Positions 29,132 to 37,422 of a stretch of 64,000 nt of DNA are shown piece by piece (the stretch's first letter is position 1; every line of letters starts with the position of its first letter). The translations under genes and the position numbers were made by a program. The notes under the pieces are model-generated. The model made no database searches. It saw nothing but the letters and a program-made list of their open reading frames with translations, and was not told the origin of the DNA. Source of the stretch: PALSA-911 sp963743035 (GTDB lineage Bacteria > Pseudomonadota > Alphaproteobacteria > Acetobacterales > Acetobacteraceae). The DNA lies in assembly GCA_963743035.1 (NCBI GenBank), contig CAVUOB010000018.1:186001-250000 (forward strand), written 5' to 3'.

Positions 29132-30069
29132 TAGCGGATCCTCGGGTCGAACAGGGTGTAGAGAAGGTCCACGCCCAGATTGACCAGCACGTAGATGAAG
29201 CTGAACAGCAGCACGACGCCCTGGATCACCGGATAGTCGCGCCGCAGGATCGCATCCACCGTCAGCCGGCCCAGGCCGGGAATGGCGAACACGCTCTCGG
29301 TCACCACCGCCCCGCCGATCAGCGACGCGAAGCCGATGCCGATGATGGTCACGATCGGCACCGCGGCGTTCTTCAGCGCATGCCGGAACAGGATGTCGCG
29401 CTGCGCCACGCCCTTGGCCCGGGCGGTGCGGACATAATCCTGCGACAGCACGTCCATCATCGTCGCGCGGGTGATGCGCGCGATCAGGGCGATGAAGATC
29501 AGCCCCAGCGCCACCGCCGGCAGCAGCAGGTTGCGCAGGCAGGGCCAGAGCCCCTGGGAGATCGACACGAAGCCCTGCACCGGCAGCCAGTCCAGTTGCA
29601 GCGCGAAGATATACGCCAGCAGATACCCCACCACGAACACCGGCGTGGAGAAGCCGAACACCGCGGTGCACATCACCGCACGGTCGATCCAGGTGCCGTG
29701 CTTCCAGGCCGCGATCACCCCCATCGGGATCGCCGTCACCAGCGACAGGAACAGCGTCAGCAGCATCAGCGACAAGGTCGGCTCGACCCGCTGGGCGATC
29801 ATGTGGGTGACCGGCAGGTTGGTGAAGATCGACACGCCGAGGTCGCCCTGCACCACGTGCCACAACCATTCGCCGAAGCGGATCACGAACGGCCGGTCGA
29901 GCCCCAGCGAGGCGCGGATGCGCTCCACGTCGTCCGGGGTCGCCTGGTCGCCGGCGATGATCGCCGCCGGGTCGCCGGGCGCGATGTAGAGCAGGCTGAA
30001 CACGAACAGCGCCACCAGCAGCATGACCGGTATGGTGGCGAGCACGCGCCGGGAGATGTAGGCGAACAT
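29128..30069 (-). CDS. Opp/Dpp-type ABC transporter permease (OppB/DppB)
   Basis: 313 residues: MFAYISRRVLATIPVMLLVALFVFSLLYIAPGDPAAII is the characteristic OppB first helix and PGDPA loop. The EAA-type loop is RTARAKGVAQRDILFRHALKNAAVPIVTIIG, and the end is VNLGVDLLYTLFDPRIRY. About six membrane helices. It is the first transporter gene after the 30196-31791 binding protein, separated by a 126-base gap that carries two tandem hairpins. Confidence 0.93.
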   Translation of the reverse strand: MFAYISRRVLATIPVMLLVALFVFSLLYIAPGDPAAIIAGDQATPDDVERIRASLGLDRPFVIRFGEWLWHVVQGDLGVSIFTNLPVTHMIAQRVEPTLSLMLLTLFLSLVTAIPMGVIAAWKHGTWIDRAVMCTAVFGFSTPVFVVGYLLAYIFALQLDWLPVQGFVSISQGLWPCLRNLLLPAVALGLIFIALIARITRATMMDVLSQDYVRTARAKGVAQRDILFRHALKNAAVPIVTIIGIGFASLIGGAVVTESVFAIPGLGRLTVDAILRRDYPVIQGVVLLFSFIYVLVNLGVDLLYTLFDPRIRY

Positions 30070-30099
30070 GTCAGAGCCTGTGCGGAAAGCGAGCTTGCG

Positions 30100-30146
30100 A
30101 AAGAATGCCCTTCGGCATCAGCAAAAGAATGCCTTTCGGCATTAGC
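30100..30146 (-). terminator. Two tandem GAAA-loop hairpins between binding-protein and permease genes
   Basis: Two near-identical 23-24-base units (30100-30122 and 30123-30146) each read on the minus strand as ATGCC-GAAR-GGCAT followed by TCTTT. They lie between the binding-protein stop (30196) and the permease start (30069). Such intercistronic hairpins often protect or terminate the upstream message, so more binding protein is made than permease. Confidence 0.65.
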
Positions 30147-30195
30147 GGGGGTGTCGCGTCAATGTTCATGCGGACGGTCATTCTTTCCCAAATCC

Positions 30196-31791
30196 TCAGG
30201 CCTTCTTCACATCCCAGAACACCGGGAACGGCGCCTGCACGATGCCCGAGACATCATTGCGCCAGGCCTGCTTCATCTTGAAGAAGCCGGTCGGCAGATA
30301 GGTCACGAACGCCATCGACGCCTTGTTGATCTCCACCGCCGCGGCCTTTTCCGCCGGCAGGTCCGGCGCGGCATACCATTCGGCGATATGGGACTGCACC
30401 TCGTCCGATTTCGGCCAGCCGAACCACGCCGTCGGCCCGCTGGCGTCGAGCGCGGTATAGGGCGCCGGGTTCACGCAATCCGCCCCTGCATGCCAGGTGT
30501 GGAAGATGTTCCAGCCGCCCTTGTCGATCGGCTCCTTGCTGGCGCGCCGCTGGCCCACCGTGCCCCAGTCGAGCGCCTGGTAATCGACGTTCATGCCCAG
30601 CTGCTTCAGCAGGTCGGCGGTGACGTCGCCCTGGTTCTTGGTGATGCCGACATCGGTGGCGACGCAGAGCACGACGCGCTCGCCGTTGTAGCCGGCCTCG
30701 GCTAGCAGCTTCTTGGCGGCGGCGAGATCGCGCTTGCCCTTCAGCGGCTCCCCGCCAGCCTCGGTGTAGAGCGGCGTGCCGGGCGTGAAATAGCTCGGCA
30801 GCTCCGACCACAGGCTTTCGTCGTCGCCGACCACCGCGCGCATGTAGTCCGCCTGGCTCAGCGCCATCTGCACGGCGCGGCGCACCCGCACATCGTTGAA
30901 CGGCGGGTTGAGGTGGTTCATCCGGAACGAGCCGATATTGCCCAGGGGATCGGCGACGTCGACCCTGATGTTCCTGTTTTTCGCCAGCACCGGCACCAGG
31001 TCGGGCAGCGGCGTCTCCAGCCAGTCCACCTCGCCGTTCTGCAGCGCCGCACCCGCCGTCGCCGGGTCGGGCAGGATCTGCCACTCGATCCGGTCGAAAT
31101 ACATCCGCCGCCCGCCGGCCAGCCAGCTCGCCTTCTCCTCGCGCGGCACGTAGCCGTCCGCCTTCACGAACACCGCCTTGGAACCGGGCACCCATTCGTC
31201 CAGCTTGAAGCGCATCGGGCCGGAGCCGACATATTCGCTGATCTGCTTGAACGGGTCGGTCTGCGCGATCCGCTCGGGCATGATGAAGCAGGCCGGGGTG
31301 GAACTCTTGCCCAGGCCGAACAGCATCTTGGTGAACGGCTTGTTCATCCGGATGCGGAAGCTGCGGTCGTCGATCACCTCGATCGCGTCCAGCTGCTTGC
31401 GGATGATGGCGCCCATGGTGTCGCGGAACAACCACCTGTTGACGGAAGCCGCGGCATCCCTGGCCAGCACCGGCGTGCCGTCATGGAATTTCAGGCCGGG
31501 GCGGAGCTTGAAGGTCCAGGTCTTGAAATCGCTGCTGACCTCGTGGCCTTCGGCCATCTGCGGCTGCGGCACCAGGTTCTGATCGACGCCGTAGAGCTGT
31601 TCCCAGAACAGCAGGGAGGCGTTGCGCACCACGTATTGCGTGGTCCAGATCGGGTCGAGATTGGCCAGGTTGGCCTGCGGCACGAAGCGCAGCACCTTGG
31701 CGTCGGCGGCCAGCGCCAGCGACGGCATTGCCAGCCCGCTGGCGGCGATCGAGCCCGCGGCGGCGGTCTTCAGAAAATCACGACGCTTCAT
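30196..31791 (-). CDS. Opp/Dpp-type ABC substrate-binding protein, Tat-exported
   Basis: 531 residues from ATG 31791. MKRRDFLKTAAAGSIAASGLAMPSLALA has a perfect twin-arginine motif (RRDFLK). Family-5 blocks: TFKLRPGLKFHDGTPVLARDAAASV, GSGPMRFKLDEWVPGSKAVFVKADGYV, FDRIEWQILPDPATAGAALQNGEVDWLE and MNVDYQALDWGTVGQRRASKEP. It binds the ligand in the periplasm and delivers it to the OppBC-type pore encoded just downstream. A paralogue is at 20092-21671. The gene is intact, unlike that paralogue. Confidence 0.92.
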   Translation of the reverse strand: MKRRDFLKTAAAGSIAASGLAMPSLALAADAKVLRFVPQANLANLDPIWTTQYVVRNASLLFWEQLYGVDQNLVPQPQMAEGHEVSSDFKTWTFKLRPGLKFHDGTPVLARDAAASVNRWLFRDTMGAIIRKQLDAIEVIDDRSFRIRMNKPFTKMLFGLGKSSTPACFIMPERIAQTDPFKQISEYVGSGPMRFKLDEWVPGSKAVFVKADGYVPREEKASWLAGGRRMYFDRIEWQILPDPATAGAALQNGEVDWLETPLPDLVPVLAKNRNIRVDVADPLGNIGSFRMNHLNPPFNDVRVRRAVQMALSQADYMRAVVGDDESLWSELPSYFTPGTPLYTEAGGEPLKGKRDLAAAKKLLAEAGYNGERVVLCVATDVGITKNQGDVTADLLKQLGMNVDYQALDWGTVGQRRASKEPIDKGGWNIFHTWHAGADCVNPAPYTALDASGPTAWFGWPKSDEVQSHIAEWYAAPDLPAEKAAAVEINKASMAFVTYLPTGFFKMKQAWRNDVSGIVQAPFPVFWDVKKA

Positions 31792-32195
31792 TGGCCATTT
31801 TGCCCCTGTGCAAACGGTTCTTGCTTGTGACCGGTCCCAGATCCGGCTGACGTCCCGCGCCAATGGTCCATACCCTGCCTCAGCTTTGCGGCTTGCGCCA
31901 GATGGAAGGCTCGGCCCGTCTCGAACGGGTCACCCCGAGCCAGTCACCCCGACCTAGGTTGCAACGCACGTGCCAGCCGATCGGCCGCCCGGCCGGGCGC
32001 GGCCGCCATCGGACGGGGACGTGCCCTGCCCAAGATTTGCGCAGGCCCGCCGTTTCCCGCGCCACTGTTTCCCGCGTCACTGTTTCCCGCACCGGGAAGC
32101 CCCGGCTCTGGACGATCCCGGCTCTGGACGATCTGGGCCGCGCGCGGGATGCTGTCGGCCAACCAGATTCCATAAACGATAAACGGAGGCCGCCC
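31792..32195. other. Intergenic region with several tandem duplications
   Basis: No gene is supported in this 404-base gap between divergent genes. It holds a 14-base pair of GTCACCCCGA units (31929-31956), a 15-base unit TTTCCCGCGYCACTG twice plus a partial third copy (32053-32090), and a perfect 16-base duplication CCCGGCTCTGGACGAT (32101-32116 and 32117-32132). The SDR ribosome-binding site GGAGG is at 32185-32189. Confidence 0.85.
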
Positions 32196-32990
32196 ATGTC
32201 CGGAACACCGACCGCCCGCGCCGAAGCCCGTCCCGGCGCGCAGGGCGAGTACGACCTCAAGGGCCGCGTCGCCGTGATCTCCGGCGGGTCGAGCGGCATC
32301 GGCGCCGCGACCGCCCGCCGCCTCGCCGCCGCCGGGGCGATCGTCTGGGTCGGCTACAACACCGGCGCCGAGCGCGCCGCCGCCCTGGTCGCCAGCCTGC
32401 CCGGCAGCGGCCACCAGACGCTGCATCTGCCGATGACCGACAGCCAGGCGATCGCGGCCGCCGCCGCCAGGGTGGCCGCGGCGCATGGCAAGGTGGATGT
32501 GCTGGTGAACTCCGCCGCCGTCACCCGCGCGGTGAAGCATGACGACCTCGATGCGCTGGACGATGCGCTGTTCGACCAGGTGATGGTCACCAATGTCCGC
32601 GGACCGTTCGCCACCATCCGCGCCTTCCGCCCGCTGCTGAAAGCCAGCGGGGACGCCGTCATCATCAACATCTCCTCGCTGGCCGGCATCACCGGCACCG
32701 GCAGCTCCATCGCCTATGGCGCCTCGAAGGCGGCGCTGGACGTCATGGGCGTGTCGCTGGCGCGGGTGCTCGGGCCGGAGATCCGCGTGGTCGGCATCTC
32801 TCCTTCCGCCGTCGCCACCGATTTCGTTCCCGGCCGCGGGCGCGACATCGTCGAGCGCGCCGCCGCCACCGCGCCGCTGCGCATCGTCACCGAGGCCGAC
32901 GACATCGCTCTGGCGGCGATGGGCATCATCGTCAACCTGCGCCAGACCACCGGCACGACGATCCTGGTCGATGCCGGAAAACATCTTTAG
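32196..32990 (+). CDS. SDR family oxidoreductase
   Basis: 264 residues. SGGSSGIGAAT (cofactor glycines), NSAAV, catalytic Ser in NISSLAGITGTGSSIA and YGASK are all present; the end TTGTTILVDAGKHL is usual. A polar N-terminal extension of about 20 residues precedes the fold. The product reduces or oxidises an alcohol/ketone with NAD(P); the substrate is unknown. It stands alone, preceded by GGAGG at a good distance and followed by the STAS gene after 129 bases. Confidence 0.88.
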   Translation: MSGTPTARAEARPGAQGEYDLKGRVAVISGGSSGIGAATARRLAAAGAIVWVGYNTGAERAAALVASLPGSGHQTLHLPMTDSQAIAAAAARVAAAHGKVDVLVNSAAVTRAVKHDDLDALDDALFDQVMVTNVRGPFATIRAFRPLLKASGDAVIINISSLAGITGTGSSIAYGASKAALDVMGVSLARVLGPEIRVVGISPSAVATDFVPGRGRDIVERAAATAPLRIVTEADDIALAAMGIIVNLRQTTGTTILVDAGKHL

Positions 32991-33119
32991 GCGGATGGAT
33001 GCGGTAGCCAGCCGCGCGCCTCCGCGCGTAGGATAAGGGCATGAACGGTCTCAGCAACTTCGCCGCGCCGGCCAGCCGCAACCCGGCATCGCACGCCGCA
33101 ACCCCGATCGGGTCCTTGC

Positions 33120-33437
33120 ATGACTGAAAACATCCTGACCCCCAAAGGCCGCCTGGACAGCGCCACCGCCGCCGCGTTCGAGACGGAGTTCATGGCCGCG
33201 GCGGATGGCGGCGCCGACCGGATGCTGATCGATTTTTCCGAGCTGACCTATATCAGCAGCGCCGGCCTGCGCGTGGTGCTGAAGGCGGCCAAGAAGATGC
33301 AGTCCAAAGGCGGGCGGGTCGCGCTCTGCTCGCTCGGCCCGCAGATCGCCGAGGTGTTCGAGATCAGCGGCTTCAGCTCGCTTTCCATCTTCAGCATCCA
33401 CCCAGAACGCGATTCGGCGCTTGCCGCCCTGCGCTGA
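33120..33437 (+). CDS. STAS-domain protein (anti-sigma-factor antagonist type)
   Basis: 105 residues. The STAS core is typical: PKGRLDSATAAAFETEF, MLIDFSELTYISSAGLRVVLKAAKKMQSKGGRVALCSLGPQIAEVFEISGF. In SpoIIAA/RsbV proteins the first Ser of the YISSAGLR loop is phosphorylated by an RsbW-type kinase; it is retained here. A matching kinase gene lies in this window at 47687-48115, though not adjacent. The ATG at 33120 has only a weak GGGTCC before it. The Na/Pi-type transporter follows after 57 bases on the same strand. Confidence 0.88.
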   Translation: MTENILTPKGRLDSATAAAFETEFMAAADGGADRMLIDFSELTYISSAGLRVVLKAAKKMQSKGGRVALCSLGPQIAEVFEISGFSSLSIFSIHPERDSALAALR

Positions 33438-33494
33438 GCAGGACGGCAACCGCTCCCTGGGTCCGAACCCGCTTATGGTGGCGGGCTCCGCCGG

Positions 33495-35159
33495 ATGATC
33501 ACGGCGCAGCTGCATTCGCTGATCGTGTTCTTCGGCGGACTCGGGCTGTTCCTGTCGTCGATCAACCGCATCGGCGCCCATTCTATCCAGCTCGGCGGCC
33601 GGCGCCTGCGCCAGGCGCTGGCGCGCCATACCAGCAACCGGGCGTTGTCGCCGCTGGCCGGCACCGTGCTCGGCGCGCTGGTGCAGAGCGCGTCGGGCGT
33701 GACCGCCATCCTGGTCGGCCTGGTGGTCGCCGGCGTGGTCAATATCTCCTCCGCCCTGGACATGATGCTGTGGGCCAATATCGGCTCCTCCGCGCTGGTG
33801 CTGGTCGCCTCGATCGACCTGCAGCTGCTCGGCCTCGCCATCCTCGGCATCGCCGGCATCTCGCTGTATTTCGACCGGTCCGGCCCGGAGCCGCGCCGCG
33901 CCGCGCTGGAGGCTCTGTTCACGCTGTCGCTGCTGCTGCTCGGCATCGGCCTGATGCATTCCGGCACGGAGGGGCTGAGCGGCGGCGACAGGATCGGCGA
34001 AGGCTCCGCCGCGATGGGGCTGGCCACCGAGATCCGGCTCCGGATCCTGCATATCGCCGGCGCCTCCGCGCTGCTCGGCCTGATCTTCGGCGCGCTGGCC
34101 GCGAGCCTCACCCAGTCCGCCTCCGGCACCGCGATCACCGTCATGGCCGCCTTCCAGGCCGGGCTGATCCCGTTCGACGCCGCGGAGATGGTCGTCACCG
34201 GCGCGGTGCTCGGTTCCGGGCTGAGCGCCTTCACGATCGGCCTGGTCACCAAGCGCGGCAGCCAGCGGCTGCTGCAGATCTTCCACGGCCTGACCAAGAT
34301 CATCGGCATGACGCTGCTGCTGGGCCTGCTGGGGCTGGAACGCGCGCTGGACATGCCGATGGTGGCGGGCACCATCACCTGGATCTCCGCCACCCCGAAC
34401 CGCCAGCTCGCGCTGCTCTACCTCGCCTGCGAGGCCACTCCGCTGCTGGTGCATGCAATCGGCGGACGCGGGATCGCCCGCGCCATGGAGGTGCTCGCCC
34501 CGCCGGCGCCGGGCGAGAGCCTGGCGCATCCGCGCTTCATCTATCCCGAAGCGGTGAACGACCCCGAGCTGGCGCTGCTGCTGGCCAGCCGGGAGCAGCA
34601 GCGCGTGGCCCAGCTGCTGCCGGGCGCGCTGCCGGAAGGCAACCCGCCGCCGGACGCGGCCGACATCCCGCCCGCCCAGGTGGGCGCCATCGGGGTGCGC
34701 CTGGCCGGGGAGATCGGCATGTTCCTGGCTTCCGTCGCCGGCTCCCCGCTATCGCGCGAGCAGACCGACCTGCTGACCAATCTGCAAAGCCGCAACGAGG
34801 TGCTGCGCAATTTGCACGAAACCCTCTCCGACCTCACCCGCACGATGCAGGAGGCGCGAAGCCATACTGCCGCCGCGGCGCTGGCGAGCGCGCTCGCCGA
34901 GGGCCTGGGCGCGCTGCTGCTCTGCGTCGACGACGCGGTGCAGAGCGAGGACCGGTTCGATATCGAGCTGCTGCTGCAACTGTCGTCGGACCGCGGCGAC
35001 GTCGTGGACGGCATGCGCCGGCGCGTGATCGGCGCCGAGGGCCGGACCGACCCGGACAGTCAGCAATCGGTCTACCTCATGACCAGCCTGTTCGAACGAG
35101 CCGTCTGGCTGATCCAGCGCTACGCCAACCAGCTGAAATCCACCCCGGCCAAGGGCTGA
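33495..35159 (+). CDS. Na/Pi-cotransporter family protein with C-terminal PhoU-like region
   Basis: 554 residues. Two inverted-repeat transport motifs, LVQSASGVTAILVGLVVAGV (about 55) and SLTQSASGTAITVMAAFQAGL (about 205), match the QSSS repeats of NptA/SLC34-type carriers; about eight membrane helices cover residues 5-330. The last 200 residues are soluble and helical, resembling PhoU. Family knowledge: these proteins couple phosphate movement to sodium in the inner membrane. The adjacent STAS gene may regulate it, but that is inference from position only. Confidence 0.85.
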   Translation: MITAQLHSLIVFFGGLGLFLSSINRIGAHSIQLGGRRLRQALARHTSNRALSPLAGTVLGALVQSASGVTAILVGLVVAGVVNISSALDMMLWANIGSSALVLVASIDLQLLGLAILGIAGISLYFDRSGPEPRRAALEALFTLSLLLLGIGLMHSGTEGLSGGDRIGEGSAAMGLATEIRLRILHIAGASALLGLIFGALAASLTQSASGTAITVMAAFQAGLIPFDAAEMVVTGAVLGSGLSAFTIGLVTKRGSQRLLQIFHGLTKIIGMTLLLGLLGLERALDMPMVAGTITWISATPNRQLALLYLACEATPLLVHAIGGRGIARAMEVLAPPAPGESLAHPRFIYPEAVNDPELALLLASREQQRVAQLLPGALPEGNPPPDAADIPPAQVGAIGVRLAGEIGMFLASVAGSPLSREQTDLLTNLQSRNEVLRNLHETLSDLTRTMQEARSHTAAAALASALAEGLGALLLCVDDAVQSEDRFDIELLLQLSSDRGDVVDGMRRRVIGAEGRTDPDSQQSVYLMTSLFERAVWLIQRYANQLKSTPAKG

Positions 35160-35226
35160 TCCCGGGATCGCTCAGCCGCCGCGCTGCCTCTGTCCCGCGG
35201 CGGCCGGCTGAGCGCGCGCTGGCGGA

Positions 35227-35433
35227 TCAGACGCCGACCATCACGTCGGATGCCTTGATGACCGCGATGGCCTGCATGCCTGGCTTCAGCCCGAGCTCTT
35301 CCGCGGCCTCGTTGGTGATCGACGAGGTGATCGTGACCGTGGGCGACACCTCGATCGTCACATGCGTCGTGGTGGCGCCGGGATGCACGGTCTTGATGGT
35401 GCCGGCGATCTGGTTGCGGGCGGAAAGTTTCAT
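35227..35433 (-). CDS. mop: Molbindin (Mop-like TOBE-domain protein)
   Basis: 68 residues: MKLSARNQIAGTIKTVHPGATTTHVTIEVSPTVTITSSITNEAAEELGLKPGMQAIAVIKASDVMVGV. This is a single TOBE/Mop domain, as in molybdate-binding Mop and the C-terminal domains of ModE and ModC; SARNQIAGTI and the LKPGMQAIAVIKASDVM end are diagnostic. Mop proteins assemble as hexamers that store or buffer molybdate in the cytoplasm. It diverges from the molybdate transport operon and shares the control region with the ModE-like operator. Confidence 0.92.
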   Translation of the reverse strand: MKLSARNQIAGTIKTVHPGATTTHVTIEVSPTVTITSSITNEAAEELGLKPGMQAIAVIKASDVMVGV

Positions 35434-35450
35434 GGTCTCGTCTCCTTCAA

Positions 35451-35500
35451 GAATGCAGTTATGGCAGGAATGCAGCCAGGGGCAGGAATGCAGCGACGGG
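35451..35500. repeat. 17-18-bp tandem repeat between mop and the molybdate operon
   Basis: The unit GAATGCAG followed by a variable tail and GGCAG occurs three times (starting 35451, 35468 and 35486), directly upstream of the molbindin start. Confidence 0.7.
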
Positions 35501-35593
35501 TCTGGTATCGCAGGCACCGCTGATGTTTGCGGCCGGGCAAAGCTGCGGCGGGTCCGTCCGGCCATTGCGCATGCGCGCTGCCGGACCTGTTGT

Positions 35594-35617
35594 CGATATA
35601 TATCATCGGATATATCG
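35594..35617. promoter_or_regulatory. ModE-like operator
   Basis: Perfect 8-bp inverted arms CGATATAT (35594-35601) and ATATATCG (35610-35617) are separated by 8 bases. This fits the known ModE consensus (ATCGnTATATA-n6-TATAtnnCGAT) in arm sequence and symmetry. It ends 20 bases before the start of the first operon gene, where Mo-bound ModE would block transcription. No modE gene is in the window. Confidence 0.75.
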
Positions 35618-35637
35618 TCGCTGGCAAGGAGACCTGC

Positions 35638-36615
35638 ATGCTCGGCCGCCTGCTTCTGATTCTGTCGCTGGTATGGTGCACGCCGACGCTGGCGGGCGAG
35701 GTCGTCGATGCGACCGGCCGCACCGTGCAGGTGCCGGACCGGGTGGCCCATGTGCTCCCCGCCGGCCCGCCGGCGGCGATATTGCTGGCGGCCATCGCAC
35801 CGGACCTGATGCTGGGCTGGCCGTCCGCCGTGCCCGAGGCCGCGCGCGCCATGCTGGCGCCGGCCGCGGCAGGGCTGGCGCAGATCCCGCGGCTGACCGG
35901 GCGCGCGGACGTGACCGACAAGGTCCAGGCGCTGCAACCGGACCTGATCCTGGATTATGGCACCGTGTCGCCGCGCTATGCCGCGCTGGCGCAGACGACC
36001 CAGCAGCGCACGGGCATTCCGACCCTGCTGCTGAACGGATCGCTGGCCGAAATCCCCGGGGTGCTCCGCCAGCTCGGGGCCATCCTGCACCGGGAGGAGC
36101 GGGCGGAAACCCTGGCGGTGTTCGCCGAGGCATTGCTGTCGCTGCCCGCCAATCCGGGCGCCCATCCGCGCGTTGTCTATGCGCGCGGTGCGGACGGCCT
36201 GACCGTGGCGGCGCCCGGCACCGAGGTGACCGAGGTCTTTGCCCGCCTGGGTTGGAATGCCGTTGCGCCGGAAGGCGAGGGGCCGTTCCGCCCGGCCAGC
36301 ATCGAGGCGATCCGCGCCCTCGATCCCGACATCCTGATCTTCGCCGACCCCGCGATGCGTGACGCCATCGCGCATGGCGGGGCCTGGCAAACCGTGCGGG
36401 CGGTGCGGGAGGGACACGCCTTCATCGCGCCGGGCCTGCCGTTCGGCTGGCTGGAGGAGCCGCCGTCGATCAACCGGCTGCTCGGCCTGGCCTGGCTGGG
36501 CGGTGGCGACCCGGCGACCCTCGCGGTGCTGTTCAACGCGACGGTCTACGGCCACGCATTGACGCCGGCCCAGCGCGAAACCGTGCTGGCCGGCATTCGC
36601 CCCATCCAACCCTGA
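35638..36615 (+). CDS. FecB/BtuF-type substrate-binding protein in the molybdate operon
   Basis: 325 residues. MLGRLLLILSLVWCTPTLAG is a signal peptide. The class-III binding-protein fold follows: EVVDATGRTVQVPDRVAHVLPAGPPAAILLAA, ALQPDLILDYGTVSPRYAALAQTTQQRTGIPTLLLNG, and LDPDILIFADPAMRDA. Relatives bind siderophores, haem, cobalamin or, in the case of MolA, molybdate and tungstate. A ModE-like operator stands 20 bases upstream and modABC follows, so an oxyanion or metallophore role linked to molybdenum is likely. No BtuC/BtuD-type partner follows. AAGGAG precedes the ATG. Confidence 0.8.
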   Translation: MLGRLLLILSLVWCTPTLAGEVVDATGRTVQVPDRVAHVLPAGPPAAILLAAIAPDLMLGWPSAVPEAARAMLAPAAAGLAQIPRLTGRADVTDKVQALQPDLILDYGTVSPRYAALAQTTQQRTGIPTLLLNGSLAEIPGVLRQLGAILHREERAETLAVFAEALLSLPANPGAHPRVVYARGADGLTVAAPGTEVTEVFARLGWNAVAPEGEGPFRPASIEAIRALDPDILIFADPAMRDAIAHGGAWQTVRAVREGHAFIAPGLPFGWLEEPPSINRLLGLAWLGGGDPATLAVLFNATVYGHALTPAQRETVLAGIRPIQP

Positions 36616-36641
36616 ATCCTGCAAGCCCGGGAGGCTTTTTC

Positions 36642-37421
36642 ATGCGTTTCCTGCTGTTCCTCTGCATCCTGCTCGCGCCGCTGGGGGCGCGTGCCCAGGA
36701 GTCGCGTGCCCAGGAGTCGCGTGTCCAGGAGTTGACGGTATTCGCCGCCGCCAGCCTCACCGACGCCATGAAGGATGTCTCCGCGCTGTGGACGCAGGCC
36801 GGCCATCCGCCGCTGCGGATGTCTTTCGGCTCCAGTTCCACCCTGGCCCGGCAGATCGAGCAGGGCGCGCCGGCCAATCTGTTCGCCTCCGCGGATCAGA
36901 AATGGATGGATTTCCTGGCGGAGAAGAAGCTGATCGCGGCCGATACGCGCAAGGATCTGCTCGGCAATGACCTGGTTCTGGTGGTCCCGGCCGACAAGCC
37001 GGTTCATGTCACGATCGGTCCGGGCTTCGACCTGGCGGCGCTGCTGGGCCCGAACGGGCGGCTGGCCACCGGCGATCCCGCCCATGTGCCGGTCGGCATC
37101 TACGCGGAGCAGGCGCTGAAGAAGCTCGGGCTGTGGGACGGCATCGCCCCGCGCCTGGCGAGGACCGACGACGTGCGCGCCGCGCTGCTGCTGGTGGAGC
37201 GCGGCGAGGCGCCCGCGGGGATCGTCTATGCGACCGATGCCGCCGTGTCGAAAGGCGTGATGGTCGCCGGGACATTCCCCGCCAACAGCCACGATCCGGT
37301 GGTCTACCCGTTCGCGGTGACGAAATCGGGCGATACGCCGCAGGCGCGCGCGCTGCTGGCGTTCCTGGCCGGCCCGCAGGCCCGCGCGGTGTTCGTGCAG
37401 CGCGGCTTCAAGGTCGAATAG
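36642..37421 (+). CDS. modA: Molybdate ABC transporter substrate-binding protein ModA
   Basis: 259 residues with signal peptide MRFLLFLCILLAPLGARA. The mature protein has the ModA N-terminus LTVFAAASLTDAMKDVSALW, SFGSSSTLARQIEQGAPANLFASADQKWMDFL and GIVYATDAAVSKGV, with Ser residues expected to bind the oxyanion. It captures molybdate (or tungstate) in the periplasm for ModBC. The region around the signal-peptide cleavage site is expanded by a 15-base triple repeat (AQESRAQESRVQEL). GGGAGG lies upstream. Confidence 0.95.
   Translation: MRFLLFLCILLAPLGARAQESRAQESRVQELTVFAAASLTDAMKDVSALWTQAGHPPLRMSFGSSSTLARQIEQGAPANLFASADQKWMDFLAEKKLIAADTRKDLLGNDLVLVVPADKPVHVTIGPGFDLAALLGPNGRLATGDPAHVPVGIYAEQALKKLGLWDGIAPRLARTDDVRAALLLVERGEAPAGIVYATDAAVSKGVMVAGTFPANSHDPVVYPFAVTKSGDTPQARALLAFLAGPQARAVFVQRGFKVE
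36690..36734. repeat. 15-bp tandem repeat, three copies, at the ModA signal-peptide junction
   Basis: Units CGTGCCCAGGAGTCG at 36690-36704 and 36705-36719 are identical; 36720-36734 differs at two positions. They encode the pentapeptide AQESR twice and then VQEL. Confidence 0.9.
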
Positions 37422-37422
37422 C

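Noticed and set aside
30100..30146. Possible start of a CRISPR array
   Set aside because: Two adjoining units with no spacers between them; each is a terminator-like hairpin. No CRISPR array or cas gene is present in the window.
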